Shown here: one piece after another, positions 1 through 7,042 of the stretch
How the letters are laid out: every line of letters starts with the position of its first letter
Numbering within the stretch: the stretch's first letter is position 1
DNA from: JAIVGV01 sp035295985
GTDB lineage: Bacteria; Acidobacteriota; Blastocatellia; Pyrinomonadales; Pyrinomonadaceae
Assembly: GCA_035295985.1 (NCBI GenBank)
Contig: DATHBT010000036.1
Location: 1 to 10,461 of the forward strand
Reading direction: 5' to 3'
Length of the DNA: 10,461 nucleotides
Program-made: the position numbers and the translations under genes
Notes under the pieces: model-generated
Seen by the model: the letters and a program-made list of their open reading frames with translations, nothing else
Told to the model about the DNA's origin: nothing
Database searches by the model: none

Positions 1-2035
1 CCCGGCCCGTCGTCGCCACCATCACCTTACCTTCGCCCCCCTCGCCGAGGATCAGGCCTGGCTGAGCCGAGACGACGCCCGCCACTGCGGTGTCGTAGGA
101 GGAGGCCGAGGCGAGCACGTGGTTCGAGCGCGACGGGTCGAGGATGACGACCGTGCCGGCCGCGAGCTTCTGGACGGAAGGGACCCACTCGGCCACGTCC
201 TGGTACTTAGCCTCGATGACGCCGCCCGTGATCTTGCCCGTCGCGTTCAAGTCACCGGTGACGTTGGCCGCGCCGTTGACGTCGAGCTTGTAGGAGGGTT
301 TCGGCGTGTCGGTGCCGATGCCGACGTCGCCGGCGCCGGTGATGATCACCCTCGTCGCGTTGTTGGTGCCGAGGTGCAGGCTCGCGTTGTTATAGTTGAT
401 GACGTGGGCGCAGCCGGCGCAGTGGTAGGCGGCGCCGGCCATCCCGCCGTTGTTCTGGCCCAGTATCAGCCCCCACGTGTTGGCCGCCGAGGTGATGTTG
501 AGCTGGTTCTGGGGCGTGCCCGCTCCGGCCGTCCCGACCACCTGCATTGTGTTGCCGACCCCGGAGCTGTTATAGCCGGAGACTGTCAGCGCCTGCTGCG
601 GGCTGTTCGTGCCGACGCCGACGCTCCCCGAGCTGTAGTGAATGCTCGACCCGCTGGTCGCCCACTGGCTAGCCCCCCCGCCAGCCTCCGCCCACGAGCT
701 CTTGCAGTCGCCGGCGATACACAGGCCGCCTGACGCGTTGATCTTCCCGCCCTGTACGTCCAGCTTGAACGCCGAGTTGGGCGACGCCGTCCCGATGCCG
801 ACGTTGCCATTGTTTAGGATCGCCATCCTCACGGCGCCGCCCGGGTAGTCCCCGCCCGTGTAGAAGTAGTGGCCGCCCGCCCCCCCCGCCACGGCGGAGA
901 CGTTGCCGACGTAGTCGGTGCGCCACTTGGCGACCGTCGCCCCGTTGATGACCGAGGTGATGACGTTCTGCCCCGAGGCGTTCGGGTTCGTCATCAGCAG
1001 GTGCGAGCCGGCCCCGCCCGCGTTCGTGTGGTCGGCGTTGTTGAGGTTGACCGAGAGGATCGAGGCCGGGCTTGTGGTCCCCACCCCGACGTTGCCCGAG
1101 TTGTAGTGGATGTTCGACCCCGAGGTCGTCCACTGCGTGGCGCCGCTGCCCCCGGCCACCTGCGACCACGAGACCCGGCAGTCGCCGGCGATGCACAGGC
1201 CCCCCGAGGCGTTGATCTGCCCGCCCTGCACGTCGAGCTTGTAAGCGGGCGAGGCCGTCCCCACCCCGACGCCCCCGGCGAAGTAGTTCGCCCCCGCCGC
1301 CGAGTAGACGCCGTAGGCCCGGCCCGCACCCGAGTTGCTCCCGTCGGCGTAGAGGGCGTAGGTCGTCACAGTCTCGTGCGTCCCCGCGGCGGCAGTGGCC
1401 TGCGCCACCACCCCGTAGGCCGAGTGGTGGGGGTTGACCTGGGCCGCGGCCGTCCCCCGCGCGATCACGCCGTAGGCGACGTTGCCCGCCCCGGCCACCT
1501 GGTCCGACGTCTTGGCCTCGAAGCGCCCGCCGACGAGCACCTGCCCCATCGGGCCGCCCGTCGTGTCGGCCTCCGCCACGCCGTGGAAGCCGTAGGCCGA
1601 CGCGTAGTTGTGCCACACCCGCTGCCGGCTGTAGAAGCCGACGAGGTTCGCCCACGGTCCGTTCGTGTAGCCGAGGGCGACCACCTGGCGCGTCGAGACG
1701 CCCGTGGCGCCGCTGCTGTCCCAGAAGTTGAAGAGCGAGCCGACCTTGTGCCCGGCCTGCGACTCGAAGAGGATGCCGTGCGTGCCGTTGAAGACCGAGA
1801 CCGTGGCGTCCGTCGGCGCGTTGACTCCCCAGATCTGCAGCCGGTAGTTGCCGGGGTTGTTCGTGCCGACGCCGACGGCCCCCGAGTTGGTGTTGCTGAT
1901 GTTGTTGGCGTTCGAGGGGCTCGTCGCCCACTGCGCGCGCGCCTCGCCGGCGAGCGTGAGGCAGAGGGCGAGGGCGCACAGCGGCGCGAGCAGGGCCTTC
2001 GCCGGTGGGGCGGGCGTGCGGGTGACTCTGTTCAT
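1..2035 (-). CDS. Secreted tail-fibre-like repeat protein, C-terminus outside the window
   Basis: The frame is open from the ATG at 2035 to the left edge (678 codons, no stop), so the C-terminus is missing. Residues 1-34 form a Sec signal peptide: basic start, leucine/alanine core, ARA-Q cleavage site. The mature part is Gly/Asn/Ser/Thr-rich and carries the recurring VGVGTxxP motif of phage tail-fibre-like proteins, with turns such as YKLDVQGG and NASGGLCIAGDC. One module is present twice (about residues 265-320 and 423-477), each copy with two cysteines in CIAGDC. From about residue 595 a different domain begins (KYQDVAEWVPS, then GTVVILDPSRSNHV), a type that often ends such proteins in Acidobacteria, as far as I recall. 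No intramolecular chaperone (peptidase S74) region is visible here. The likely location is extracellular or cell surface; the role is unknown. It lies 116 bp after the gene at 2152-2547 and is probably cotranscribed with it. A ribosome binding site is weak (AGAGAG). Confidence 0.85.
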   Translation of the reverse strand, partial: MNRVTRTPAPPAKALLAPLCALALCLTLAGEARAQWATSPSNANNISNTNSGAVGVGTNNPGNYRLQIWGVNAPTDATVSVFNGTHGILFESQAGHKVGSLFNFWDSSGATGVSTRQVVALGYTNGPWANLVGFYSRQRVWHNYASAYGFHGVAEADTTGGPMGQVLVGGRFEAKTSDQVAGAGNVAYGVIARGTAAAQVNPHHSAYGVVAQATAAAGTHETVTTYALYADGSNSGAGRAYGVYSAAGANYFAGGVGVGTASPAYKLDVQGGQINASGGLCIAGDCRVSWSQVAGGSGATQWTTSGSNIHYNSGNVGVGTTSPASILSVNLNNADHTNAGGAGSHLLMTNPNASGQNVITSVINGATVAKWRTDYVGNVSAVAGGAGGHYFYTGGDYPGGAVRMAILNNGNVGIGTASPNSAFKLDVQGGKINASGGLCIAGDCKSSWAEAGGGASQWATSGSSIHYSSGSVGVGTNSPQQALTVSGYNSSGVGNTMQVVGTAGAGTPQNQLNITSAANTWGLILGQNNGGMAGAAYHCAGCAHVINYNNASLHLGTNNATRVIITGAGDVGIGTDTPKPSYKLDVNGAANVTGDLNATGKITGGVIEAKYQDVAEWVPSVQKLAAGTVVILDPSRSNHVLASASSYDTAVAGVVSAQPGLILGEGGEGKVMVATTGR
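601..769 (-). repeat. Internal module copy A of the tail-fibre-like gene
   Basis: This is the second copy, in coding order, of a roughly 55-residue module. It runs from FKLDVQGG through GGLCIAGDCKSSW to IHYSSGSVGVGT. It matches copy B at 1074-1243 almost residue for residue, but is two residues shorter in the Gly/Ser linker before QWATSGSS. The paired cysteines of CIAGDC are kept in both copies. Confidence 0.8.
1074..1243 (-). repeat. Internal module copy B of the tail-fibre-like gene
   Basis: This is the first copy, in coding order, of the module: YKLDVQGG, GGLCIAGDCRVSW, then QWTTSGSNIHYNSGNVGVGT. The distance to copy A is about 470 bp. The two copies are clearly homologous at both DNA and protein level, which points to duplication inside the gene. 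Confidence 0.8.
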
Positions 2036-2151
2036 CGCGGGTATCTCTCTGGGGATCAGGATCGTTGAGGGCCGCTCAGGGCCGCGGCAGGTGAAGTCAC
2101 GCCCGGCCGGGGGCCGGCGCGGTTCGGGCGGGGCATATCAACCGCCCCCCG

Positions 2152-2547
2152 TCAGAGCAGGTTGACGTAGAAGTTCCACTCGGGGTGGTCGGCGACCGTG
2201 AGGACGTAGCGGCCCGCGGGCAGGTTGAACTCGTGGACCCACTCGGCCGAGGCCCCGGTCGGCGGGGAGGCGTGGAGGGGCTGCGCGCCGGGCTTAGAGA
2301 GCCGGAAGGTGAGCGGGCCCTGCCCGCTGCTGTTAGTGATGGTCAGGCGGAACTGCCCGGCGTCGCGCGTCGCCTCGGCCGGCTCGAAGCCCGTCGGCTT
2401 GAGCGCCGCCCTCACCTCGGGCGGCGGGGGCGCTGGGGCCGTCGACGCCGTATGCGAATGCCCCAGCGCAATGAGTACGGCGCAGGCGGCCAGGGCGCAG
2501 ACGCGCGAGGCGGATCTCAAGGGCGCGGGCCGCTCGGTCTTTTCCAT
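2152..2547 (-). CDS. Small exported protein of unknown function
   Basis: It encodes 131 residues and I do not recognise the family. Residues 1-10 are charged and polar, and residues 11-29 form a hydrophobic segment (VCALAACAVLIALGHS), read as a signal peptide or single N-terminal anchor. A proline-rich linker (APAPPPPEV) follows. The remaining about 80 residues alternate in a beta-strand pattern (FRLTITNSS, LTFRLSKPG, GRYVLTVAD) and end in WNFYVNLL, suggesting a small beta-sandwich outside the membrane. The ATG at 2547 is chosen because AGGAG lies 7 bases upstream. The in-frame ATG at 2583 has no ribosome binding site, and further upstream the frame reads as Arg/Pro-rich low-complexity non-coding sequence. 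It precedes the tail-fibre-like gene on the same strand. Its function may relate to that protein, but this is inference from position only. Confidence 0.8.
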   Translation of the reverse strand: MEKTERPAPLRSASRVCALAACAVLIALGHSHTASTAPAPPPPEVRAALKPTGFEPAEATRDAGQFRLTITNSSGQGPLTFRLSKPGAQPLHASPPTGASAEWVHEFNLPAGRYVLTVADHPEWNFYVNLL

Positions 2548-2755
2548 CTTCTCTCTCCTGGTGCTCTCGGGCGGTGTGCTCATGCGGGAAGGGTTCACTT
2601 TAGCGGGCGGGCCGTGAGACCCCGCGGGCGGCGCGCGAGGCGCGGGCGTAGGCGCACGACGGCGGCGCGCGGGGTTCCTATCGGCTGCTGACGAAGTTAC
2701 GTGAGGCGGCGCTGGGTTGGGGCCACGGGCCGCAGGGCGAACAGCGAGCGGGCGC

Positions 2756-2784
2756 AAGATAAGGGAGGGTGGCGGATTTGTCAA
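2756..2784 (-). promoter_or_regulatory. Sigma70-type promoter for the small exported protein and tail-fibre unit
   Basis: On the minus strand there is a perfect -35 box TTGACA (2784-2779), a 17-bp spacer, and a -10 box TATCTT (2761-2756; four of six consensus bases). Transcription would start near 2748, leaving a leader of about 200 nt before the ATG at 2547. It stands out in a very GC-rich surrounding, so a chance match is less likely. Confidence 0.65.
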
Positions 2785-3001
2785 CCGGAAAGTTGAGGGG
2801 GCCCGAAGATTTTTGATCAACGCGCGAACTGGCGGGCGGCGGCGCGGCGGCGAGGGCTGAATCAGAAGCGCCGTCATCCCGCTGGACTTAAGAGTCGATG
2901 TGACTAATTCACCGCTTTTACATAAACCCCATTATCAGCCTTGCTGGATCGGGAGGATTTCTCGTGGATTTCCGCGCCAGATAATAAACCTTACGTGGCG
3001 G

Positions 3002-3049
3002 GGGCTTTGCCCACAAAATAGCTAAATAGACTGAATTTGTGGGTAGCCC
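3002..3049 (-). terminator. Imperfect long hairpin after the multidomain peptidase gene
   Basis: Read on the minus strand, GGGCT and CCCACAAA are mirrored by TTTGTGGG and AGCCC, giving about 13 paired bases with a small internal bulge and an 18-nt A/T-rich loop. It starts about 55 nt after the stop codon at 3105. A U-tract is absent, so it is not a classic rho-independent terminator. It may be a 3' end stabilising structure or a different type of signal. Confidence 0.35.
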
Positions 3050-3104
3050 TCGCTCCTGCCCCATTGTGGGCACCCCCTCGCATTTCTCGCTCATGCCTCG
3101 CAGC

Positions 3105-5831
3105 TTAGGGCTGCCCGAACCTGAGCTTGTACTCGGCGGAGTTGAGGAAGCCGTTGACCATCGTGCGGGTGTCGCCCGAGCGCAAGACCCTGAGCCACGC
3201 CTCGTAGCCCGACGGCTCGGGCTTCCTCCTGAGGTACCCGTAGTACTGCATGGCGACGAAGGCTTGGTCGAACTCTCTCGAAGTCACCTCGTCCGAGTCA
3301 GCCACGGCCCGCAGCGCCCGATCGTGCGGCAGGGCCGCCAGCGCGGCGGCCGTCAGCACGACCTTCCCGCCCGTGTCCGGGTTCGCCGGGTCGGGGGCGG
3401 TCACCTGCTGAAGGTTATAGCGGCCCAGGAGCGCCGCGACGTACTGCGCGTCCGACATCCCGCCGTAAGCGTTCTGGAACTCCTGCCGCTGCGTGATGAG
3501 CGTGACGAGCTGCGCCCTCCTCGAGAAGACCTCCTCCGCGGTCTGCCCCGCCACGAAGCTCATGTCGGAGATGATCTCCAAGTACTCTGGCAGGCGGTTG
3601 AAGCCCACCTTGTAGAGGCGGAAGACGTAGGCGCCCTTCAACTGGAACTCGACCGAGCGATAGAAGCCCTCGCCCGAGACGTAGATGCGGTCGCACCCCG
3701 ACGCGACCTCCGGGCCGGTGTGGGCGCTGGGCTGGCAGCCGTTCAGCAGGTTGAGCCAGGCGTTGAAGCCGCCCTGATCCGGCTCGCGCGACAGGAAGTC
3801 GAGGTACTGCTGGCGGACGAAGAAGCCGTGCGGCGCCCTGTCGACGGGGTTGAGGGCGCCGGCCGTGTCGTTGTCCGTAATCGTGACAGTCACGGCGTTT
3901 GTCGTGCCGAGCGTCCCGCCCGACGGGTTGCTCAGACGAACCTGGAAGGTCTCATTCGGCTCGACGTGCGAGTCATCAATGATGGGCACGGTGATCTGCT
4001 TCTGCGCCTCACCCTCGTTGAAGCGGATCGTGCCGGCGGCGGTAGCGAAGTCGCAGCGGGCGAAGGCGTTGCCCGCCGCGCCCGCCGCGTCTGCGCAGCC
4101 GACGACGAAGGCGTCGAGGTCGGTCGTGCCGTAGTCAACCGTGAGCACACCCGACGTGTCGCCGGAGCGCGTGACCGTGACGGCGGCGCGGCCATCGCCC
4201 TCGTTGACACTGTAGGCGGCGGCGCTGAACTGGAGGGAGCCGGATTCGGTCGCCCCCCCTATCCGAAGCGTCGACCTAGCCGCGGCTCCCGACGCCTTCC
4301 CGTCAGAAGGTGTTACTGTGCAGGTGACCTCTTCCCCGGCGCGTGCCGAGTTTTTCGGGATGGCGTCAGAGAGCGCAGCGCTCGTCACGTCACGAATCTC
4401 ACTCCCGTTAACGAGCCACTGATACCTGTAGCGCACGATGTCGTAATCCGGGTCCTCGGCTACCAGCGACGTTTGCACGCGGCAGAAGATTACGTCGTTC
4501 GGGGCGGGCGCCGCGGGCTCGAAGCTAAGCGCCACCGGGTTAGGCGCGCGGTTGACGATCCCGACAGCGGAGGAGACCACGTCGAAGGGGGCTTCAGCCA
4601 CCGTCTGGCCGTTGACGTCAACTAGCAGATGCCATCTCCCGGCCTCTGCCAGATTCAAATTATAAGAGAACCTGTAGAAGGCAGTGCGGAAGAAAGCGCC
4701 GTTAGCAAAGTTGCCCGAACTGTCGAAGGCTGTCGCCCCTCCCGGCGTACGGAACCTGATACGGTAGTTGCTGGTGGCGGGCAGGCCGCGGACTGTGAGC
4801 CTGAAGTGGACGGTGCGTTGGCCTTGGATGAATGTCCCGGTGCGGGTGGCTTCGTCGTACGGGGGGTAAGCTGCCGCGCCCTCAAAGGGGTCGTTACTGA
4901 GGATGAGATCACTTACGTACACTCCGCGTCGGATGGGCTGCTGCTGCACCCAATTACTCGTGCCGGTTCGGCACGGGCCGGCGTAGGGCTCGTAAGGTTT
5001 TCCGTTGTACCTTGATTCGAAGTGTAAGTGCGGCGCAGTACTACTCCCACTGCTCCCCGTCTGGCCGAGTTGTGTGCCCGCCTGAACGACCTGCCCTTTT
5101 GTCACCGCCACGCTGTTCGTCTTCATGTGCCAGTATAAGCTGTAATGCGTATCCCCGTGGTCGAGGACAACGTAGTTAGCCCTCTGGGTCCCGGCTGTCG
5201 TGTGCCTGTCGAACTCACCGTCATGCGCATCAACCACGGTACCGTCTAGGGCTGCGAAGATGGGCACCCCGATTACCTGCTCCTGAAAGCTTTTTATGTC
5301 GCTGTCATGCCCCATGTGACCGTTATAGGTGTACCCGCTGCAATCCCAATCTTTAGCGCCTGTCGACGGATCGAGATCGACGAAGTTGTTCATAAACAGA
5401 TCCTGCCAGAGCGTTCCGGCCTGCGGGTGAAACGTATACGGTTGCGGGCCCGTGTGGCTGGCGGGGCGGAGCGCACCTGCCCTGTTTTTCTCGTACTCGG
5501 CAATCATCCACTCGATCCGCGCGCGCTCGGCCGGCGGGACGTCATCATAGTCCTGTTGGCCGCCGGTAGAGTGAACACCTACCTCACCTCCCGGCGCCGT
5601 CAGACGGCTTGCATGCCCAACCCGCAAGCGTGGGACAGGCCCAGCAGTTAAGACGTGGGACATTTGAAGATCGTCAATCGCCAAAGTGCGGCTCATAGCA
5701 CCTGCGCCGCCGTCCCCGTCCGGAGCGTGCATCAGCGTGGAGGCGTGCTGGGCGCGCAAGCCGAGGATGCAAGCTACTAAGGCCGCGGCGAACAGAGCTG
5801 TAGACAGACGGCGGTATCCATTGCGAGGCAT
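3105..5831 (-). CDS. Secreted M23 metallopeptidase fused to Ig-like, Calx-beta and DUF4214 regions
   Basis: It encodes 908 residues. Residues 1-27 form a Sec signal peptide (LRA-Q cleavage). The M23 (LytM) domain spans about 165-275. The zinc and catalytic residues are visible: H172 and D176 in HMGHD, H235 in YWHM, and H268/H270 in APHLHFE. M23 enzymes cut peptidoglycan cross-bridges or glycine-rich peptides outside the cytoplasm. Residues 300-420 form a beta-rich region of unknown type; 426-523 look Ig-like (RYRYQWLVNG, EEVTCTVTPSDG). A Calx-beta domain follows at 531-655 (YSVNEGDGRAAVTVTRSG, then EPNETFQVRLSNPSGG and ending VTITDND). DUF4214, a domain of surface proteins, covers about 665-905 (FVRQQYLDFLSREPDQGG and YYGYLRRKPEPSGYEAWL look like two related repeats). 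The start at 5831 has AAGGGG six bases upstream. The gene stands alone or follows the remnant at 5934-6152. Peptidase activity is predicted with good confidence; the substrate is unknown. Confidence 0.93.
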   Translation of the reverse strand: MPRNGYRRLSTALFAAALVACILGLRAQHASTLMHAPDGDGGAGAMSRTLAIDDLQMSHVLTAGPVPRLRVGHASRLTAPGGEVGVHSTGGQQDYDDVPPAERARIEWMIAEYEKNRAGALRPASHTGPQPYTFHPQAGTLWQDLFMNNFVDLDPSTGAKDWDCSGYTYNGHMGHDSDIKSFQEQVIGVPIFAALDGTVVDAHDGEFDRHTTAGTQRANYVVLDHGDTHYSLYWHMKTNSVAVTKGQVVQAGTQLGQTGSSGSSTAPHLHFESRYNGKPYEPYAGPCRTGTSNWVQQQPIRRGVYVSDLILSNDPFEGAAAYPPYDEATRTGTFIQGQRTVHFRLTVRGLPATSNYRIRFRTPGGATAFDSSGNFANGAFFRTAFYRFSYNLNLAEAGRWHLLVDVNGQTVAEAPFDVVSSAVGIVNRAPNPVALSFEPAAPAPNDVIFCRVQTSLVAEDPDYDIVRYRYQWLVNGSEIRDVTSAALSDAIPKNSARAGEEVTCTVTPSDGKASGAAARSTLRIGGATESGSLQFSAAAYSVNEGDGRAAVTVTRSGDTSGVLTVDYGTTDLDAFVVGCADAAGAAGNAFARCDFATAAGTIRFNEGEAQKQITVPIIDDSHVEPNETFQVRLSNPSGGTLGTTNAVTVTITDNDTAGALNPVDRAPHGFFVRQQYLDFLSREPDQGGFNAWLNLLNGCQPSAHTGPEVASGCDRIYVSGEGFYRSVEFQLKGAYVFRLYKVGFNRLPEYLEIISDMSFVAGQTAEEVFSRRAQLVTLITQRQEFQNAYGGMSDAQYVAALLGRYNLQQVTAPDPANPDTGGKVVLTAAALAALPHDRALRAVADSDEVTSREFDQAFVAMQYYGYLRRKPEPSGYEAWLRVLRSGDTRTMVNGFLNSAEYKLRFGQP

Positions 5832-5933
5832 TGAGGACCCCTTAAACTTCGGTTTGAATCAACACGGGAAGATGGATCGGGTTATTGGCGACGGGACGCA
5901 CGCAAGACGGGCTGTCCCAACTTGTGGTGCTTA

Positions 5934-6152
5934 TCAGTCCGTTGCCCTGAGCATCTCGGCCAGGGAGTTCATATAGGGGCTGTCGGTTCCGCCGAGCCTC
6001 TCGACCGTGGGGACGACGTGGAAGCTTGGTCCCGGGGCAACCGTCGGCGGCGTCAGACTATAGGCGTGGAAGATTAAGGCAGTCAATGCGCACTCGTGAG
6101 AGTGCTGAGTGGGCAACGCCGCCAGGAGTCTGCCCTCACGGCGGCAGCTCTT
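5934..6152 (-). pseudogene. Possible C-terminal remnant of a disrupted gene beside the IS
   Basis: The frame is open from 6152 to a TGA at 5934-5936, with a TAA at 6153-6155 just before the left end of the insertion sequence. The last about 50 codons show the third-position G/C preference of real genes here and read like protein (FHVVPTVERLGGTDSPYMN, then SLAEMLRATD). No ATG with a ribosome binding site is present; the only candidate start is a TTG at 6116. The stop lies about 100 bp upstream of the peptidase gene start on the same strand. I do not recognise the product. It may be the tail of a gene whose front part was lost, a small intact gene starting at TTG, or a chance frame. Confidence 0.4.
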
Positions 6153-6154
6153 TT
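6126..6154 (+). terminator. Terminator-like hairpin with T-tract next to the IS left end
   Basis: On the plus strand GAG-t-CTGCC (6126-6134) pairs with GGCAG-CTC (6143-6150) around an 8-nt loop and is followed directly by TTTT. That is the form of a rho-independent terminator. No plus-strand gene is seen upstream of it, so it may be a leftover of lost sequence or coincidental. Confidence 0.35.
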
Positions 6155-6157
6155 ATG

Positions 6158-6171
6158 GGCAGTGTTGCAAA
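6158..6171 (+). repeat. Left terminal inverted repeat of the IS6-family element
   Basis: GGCAGTGTTGCAAA, the typical IS6-family GG...TGTTGC core, placed 62 bp before the transposase start codon. Confidence 0.8.
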
Positions 6172-6233
6172 TATAGTTTTTCAGGTAGTATCCCCTCCTC
6201 ACGCTCGCTCAATCTGTTTCATCCGGTCCCTTC

Positions 6234-6947
6234 ATGAAGCGTAACTCCTCGCCGTTCAAGTTGCGCCACTTCGAGCCTGCGATCATCCTTTTGTGCGTCC
6301 GCTGGTATTGCAGGTACCAACTCTCTTACCGCGACTCGGAGGAGATGATGAGAGAACGCGGGCTCTCGGTGGATCATACGACCGTCTGGAGGTGGGTCCA
6401 GAAATACGCGCCCGAGATCAACAGGAGGATGCGCTCGCACCTGAAGATGAGCGGCACCTCTTACCGACTCGACGAGACCTACGTGAAGGTCGGCACTGAG
6501 TGGAAATACTTGTACCGTGCTGTCGATTCGGCGGGTAATACGATTGAGTTCATGGTGAGCGCAAAGCGCGACATTCCTGCGGCAAAGCGGTTCTTTAGGA
6601 AGTTGATGAGAGCTGACCATCGGCGACTGCCCTTTACTATCGGCACGGATAAGCACGCCTCTTATCCTGAGGCGTTCGCCGCCTCCGTTAAAGAGAAAAT
6701 TCTGCCGTTTGACTGCAAGCTCAGGCGAGTGAAGTACCTCAACCACGTAATCGAGCAAGACCACCGAGCTATTAGAAGGAGGTGGCGAGCGGCACAATGC
6801 TTCCGCTCATTTCATACGGCTGAGCGGACGCTTGAGGGGATCGAGTCTTTGCACATGATGAGGAAGGGGCAGGTGAAAAGGTTAGACGCTAGGGACGCGA
6901 TTGGGCAGGCGAGGTTCGTCGAAAGCCTGTTCGTGGTCGCCGTCTAA
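6234..6947 (+). CDS. IS6-family DDE transposase
   Basis: It encodes 237 residues, the usual length for the family. An N-terminal helix-turn-helix region is followed by the conserved block YQLSYRDSEEMMRERGLSVD (residues 28-47) and TTVWRWVQKYAPE. The catalytic DDE triad is visible: D80 (YRLDETYVKV), D139 (GTDKHASYPEA) and E174 (VIEQDHRAIRRR), with 34 residues between D139 and E174 as expected. The basic residue after the glutamate is arginine where IS26 has lysine. The frame is intact, so the enzyme may be active. The ATG at 6234 begins MKRNSSPFKLRHFEP, matching family starts; no strong ribosome binding site precedes it. It catalyses copy-in (cointegrate-forming) transposition of the surrounding element. 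Confidence 0.95.
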   Translation: MKRNSSPFKLRHFEPAIILLCVRWYCRYQLSYRDSEEMMRERGLSVDHTTVWRWVQKYAPEINRRMRSHLKMSGTSYRLDETYVKVGTEWKYLYRAVDSAGNTIEFMVSAKRDIPAAKRFFRKLMRADHRRLPFTIGTDKHASYPEAFAASVKEKILPFDCKLRRVKYLNHVIEQDHRAIRRRWRAAQCFRSFHTAERTLEGIESLHMMRKGQVKRLDARDAIGQARFVESLFVVAV

Positions 6948-6987
6948 TTGAATTCGGTAAGCGACCGCTACTTGCCTCAAAGTATTT

Positions 6988-7001
6988 TTCGCAACACAAC
7001 C
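6988..7001 (-). repeat. Inner copy of the IS right end
   Basis: Read inward it is GGTTGTGTTGCGAA, 11 of 14 matching the left end. The stretch 6983-7001 repeats at 7023-7041 with one mismatch in 19. It may be the original IS end or a duplicated transposase-binding site. Confidence 0.7.
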
Positions 7002-7027
7002 TGACCCCCCCGCGCGCGAGAATATTT

Positions 7028-7041
7028 TTCGCAACACTACC
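7028..7041 (-). repeat. Outer right terminal inverted repeat of the IS6-family element
   Basis: Read inward it is GGTAGTGTTGCGAA, 12 of 14 matching the left end and better than the inner copy, so it is taken as the end of the element. Confidence 0.7.
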
Positions 7042-7042
7042 C

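Larger units (their letters stand above)
2548..3104. other. Intergenic region without a convincing gene
   Basis: This 557-bp gap lies between the small exported protein gene and the end of the multidomain peptidase gene. It contains the promoter at 2756-2784 and its leader (2548-2748). The stretch from about 2880 to 3040 is more A/T-rich than its neighbours, followed by the hairpin at 3002-3049. No frame in it shows the codon pattern of the neighbouring genes, and no RNA gene is recognised. Confidence 0.6.
6158..7041 (+). mobile_element. IS6-family insertion sequence, about 884 bp (or 844 bp if the inner right end is the true one)
   Basis: The element has one transposase gene between inverted ends. 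The left end GGCAGTGTTGCAAA (6158-6171) differs from the known IS26 end GGCACTGTTGCAAA at one base. The right end, read inward from 7041, is GGTAGTGTTGCGAA, 12 of 14 matching the left. A second right-end copy ends at 7001. The 8-bp flanks expected to be duplicated by IS6 transposition (6150-6157 and 7042-7049) do not match, nor do those of the inner end. This fits an old insertion, or a structure formed by cointegrate, deletion or recombination events. Confidence 0.85.

Noticed and set aside
669..2068. Long open frames on both strands (669-1979 minus, 869-2068 plus) over the tail-fibre-like gene
   Set aside because: Both read as Arg/Gly/Pro-rich low-complexity sequence. The correct minus-strand frame from 2035 gives a signal peptide and VGVGTxxP repeats.
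2103..2117. CCGGCC/GGCCGG inverted repeat between the two minus-strand genes on the left
   Set aside because: It is short, entirely G/C in a very GC-rich region, and has no T-tract; not enough to call a terminator or operator.
2548..2877. Longer form of the small exported protein starting further upstream (ORF up to 2877)
   Set aside because: The added part is Arg/Pro-rich with no ribosome binding site, and it overlaps the promoter at 2756-2784. The ATG at 2547 has a good ribosome binding site and is followed directly by a signal-like segment.
3039..4625. Long plus-strand open frame (528 codons) opposite the multidomain peptidase gene
   Set aside because: Its translation is Arg/Val-rich and without domains, and its codon pattern mirrors the strand of the real gene, whose M23, Calx-beta and DUF4214 motifs are unmistakable. 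It is an antisense shadow caused by high GC content.
6090..6105. Perfect small hairpin GCACTC-GTGA-GAGTGC
   Set aside because: It has only six pairs, lies inside a likely coding remnant, and has no T-tract or neighbouring signal, so chance is an adequate explanation.
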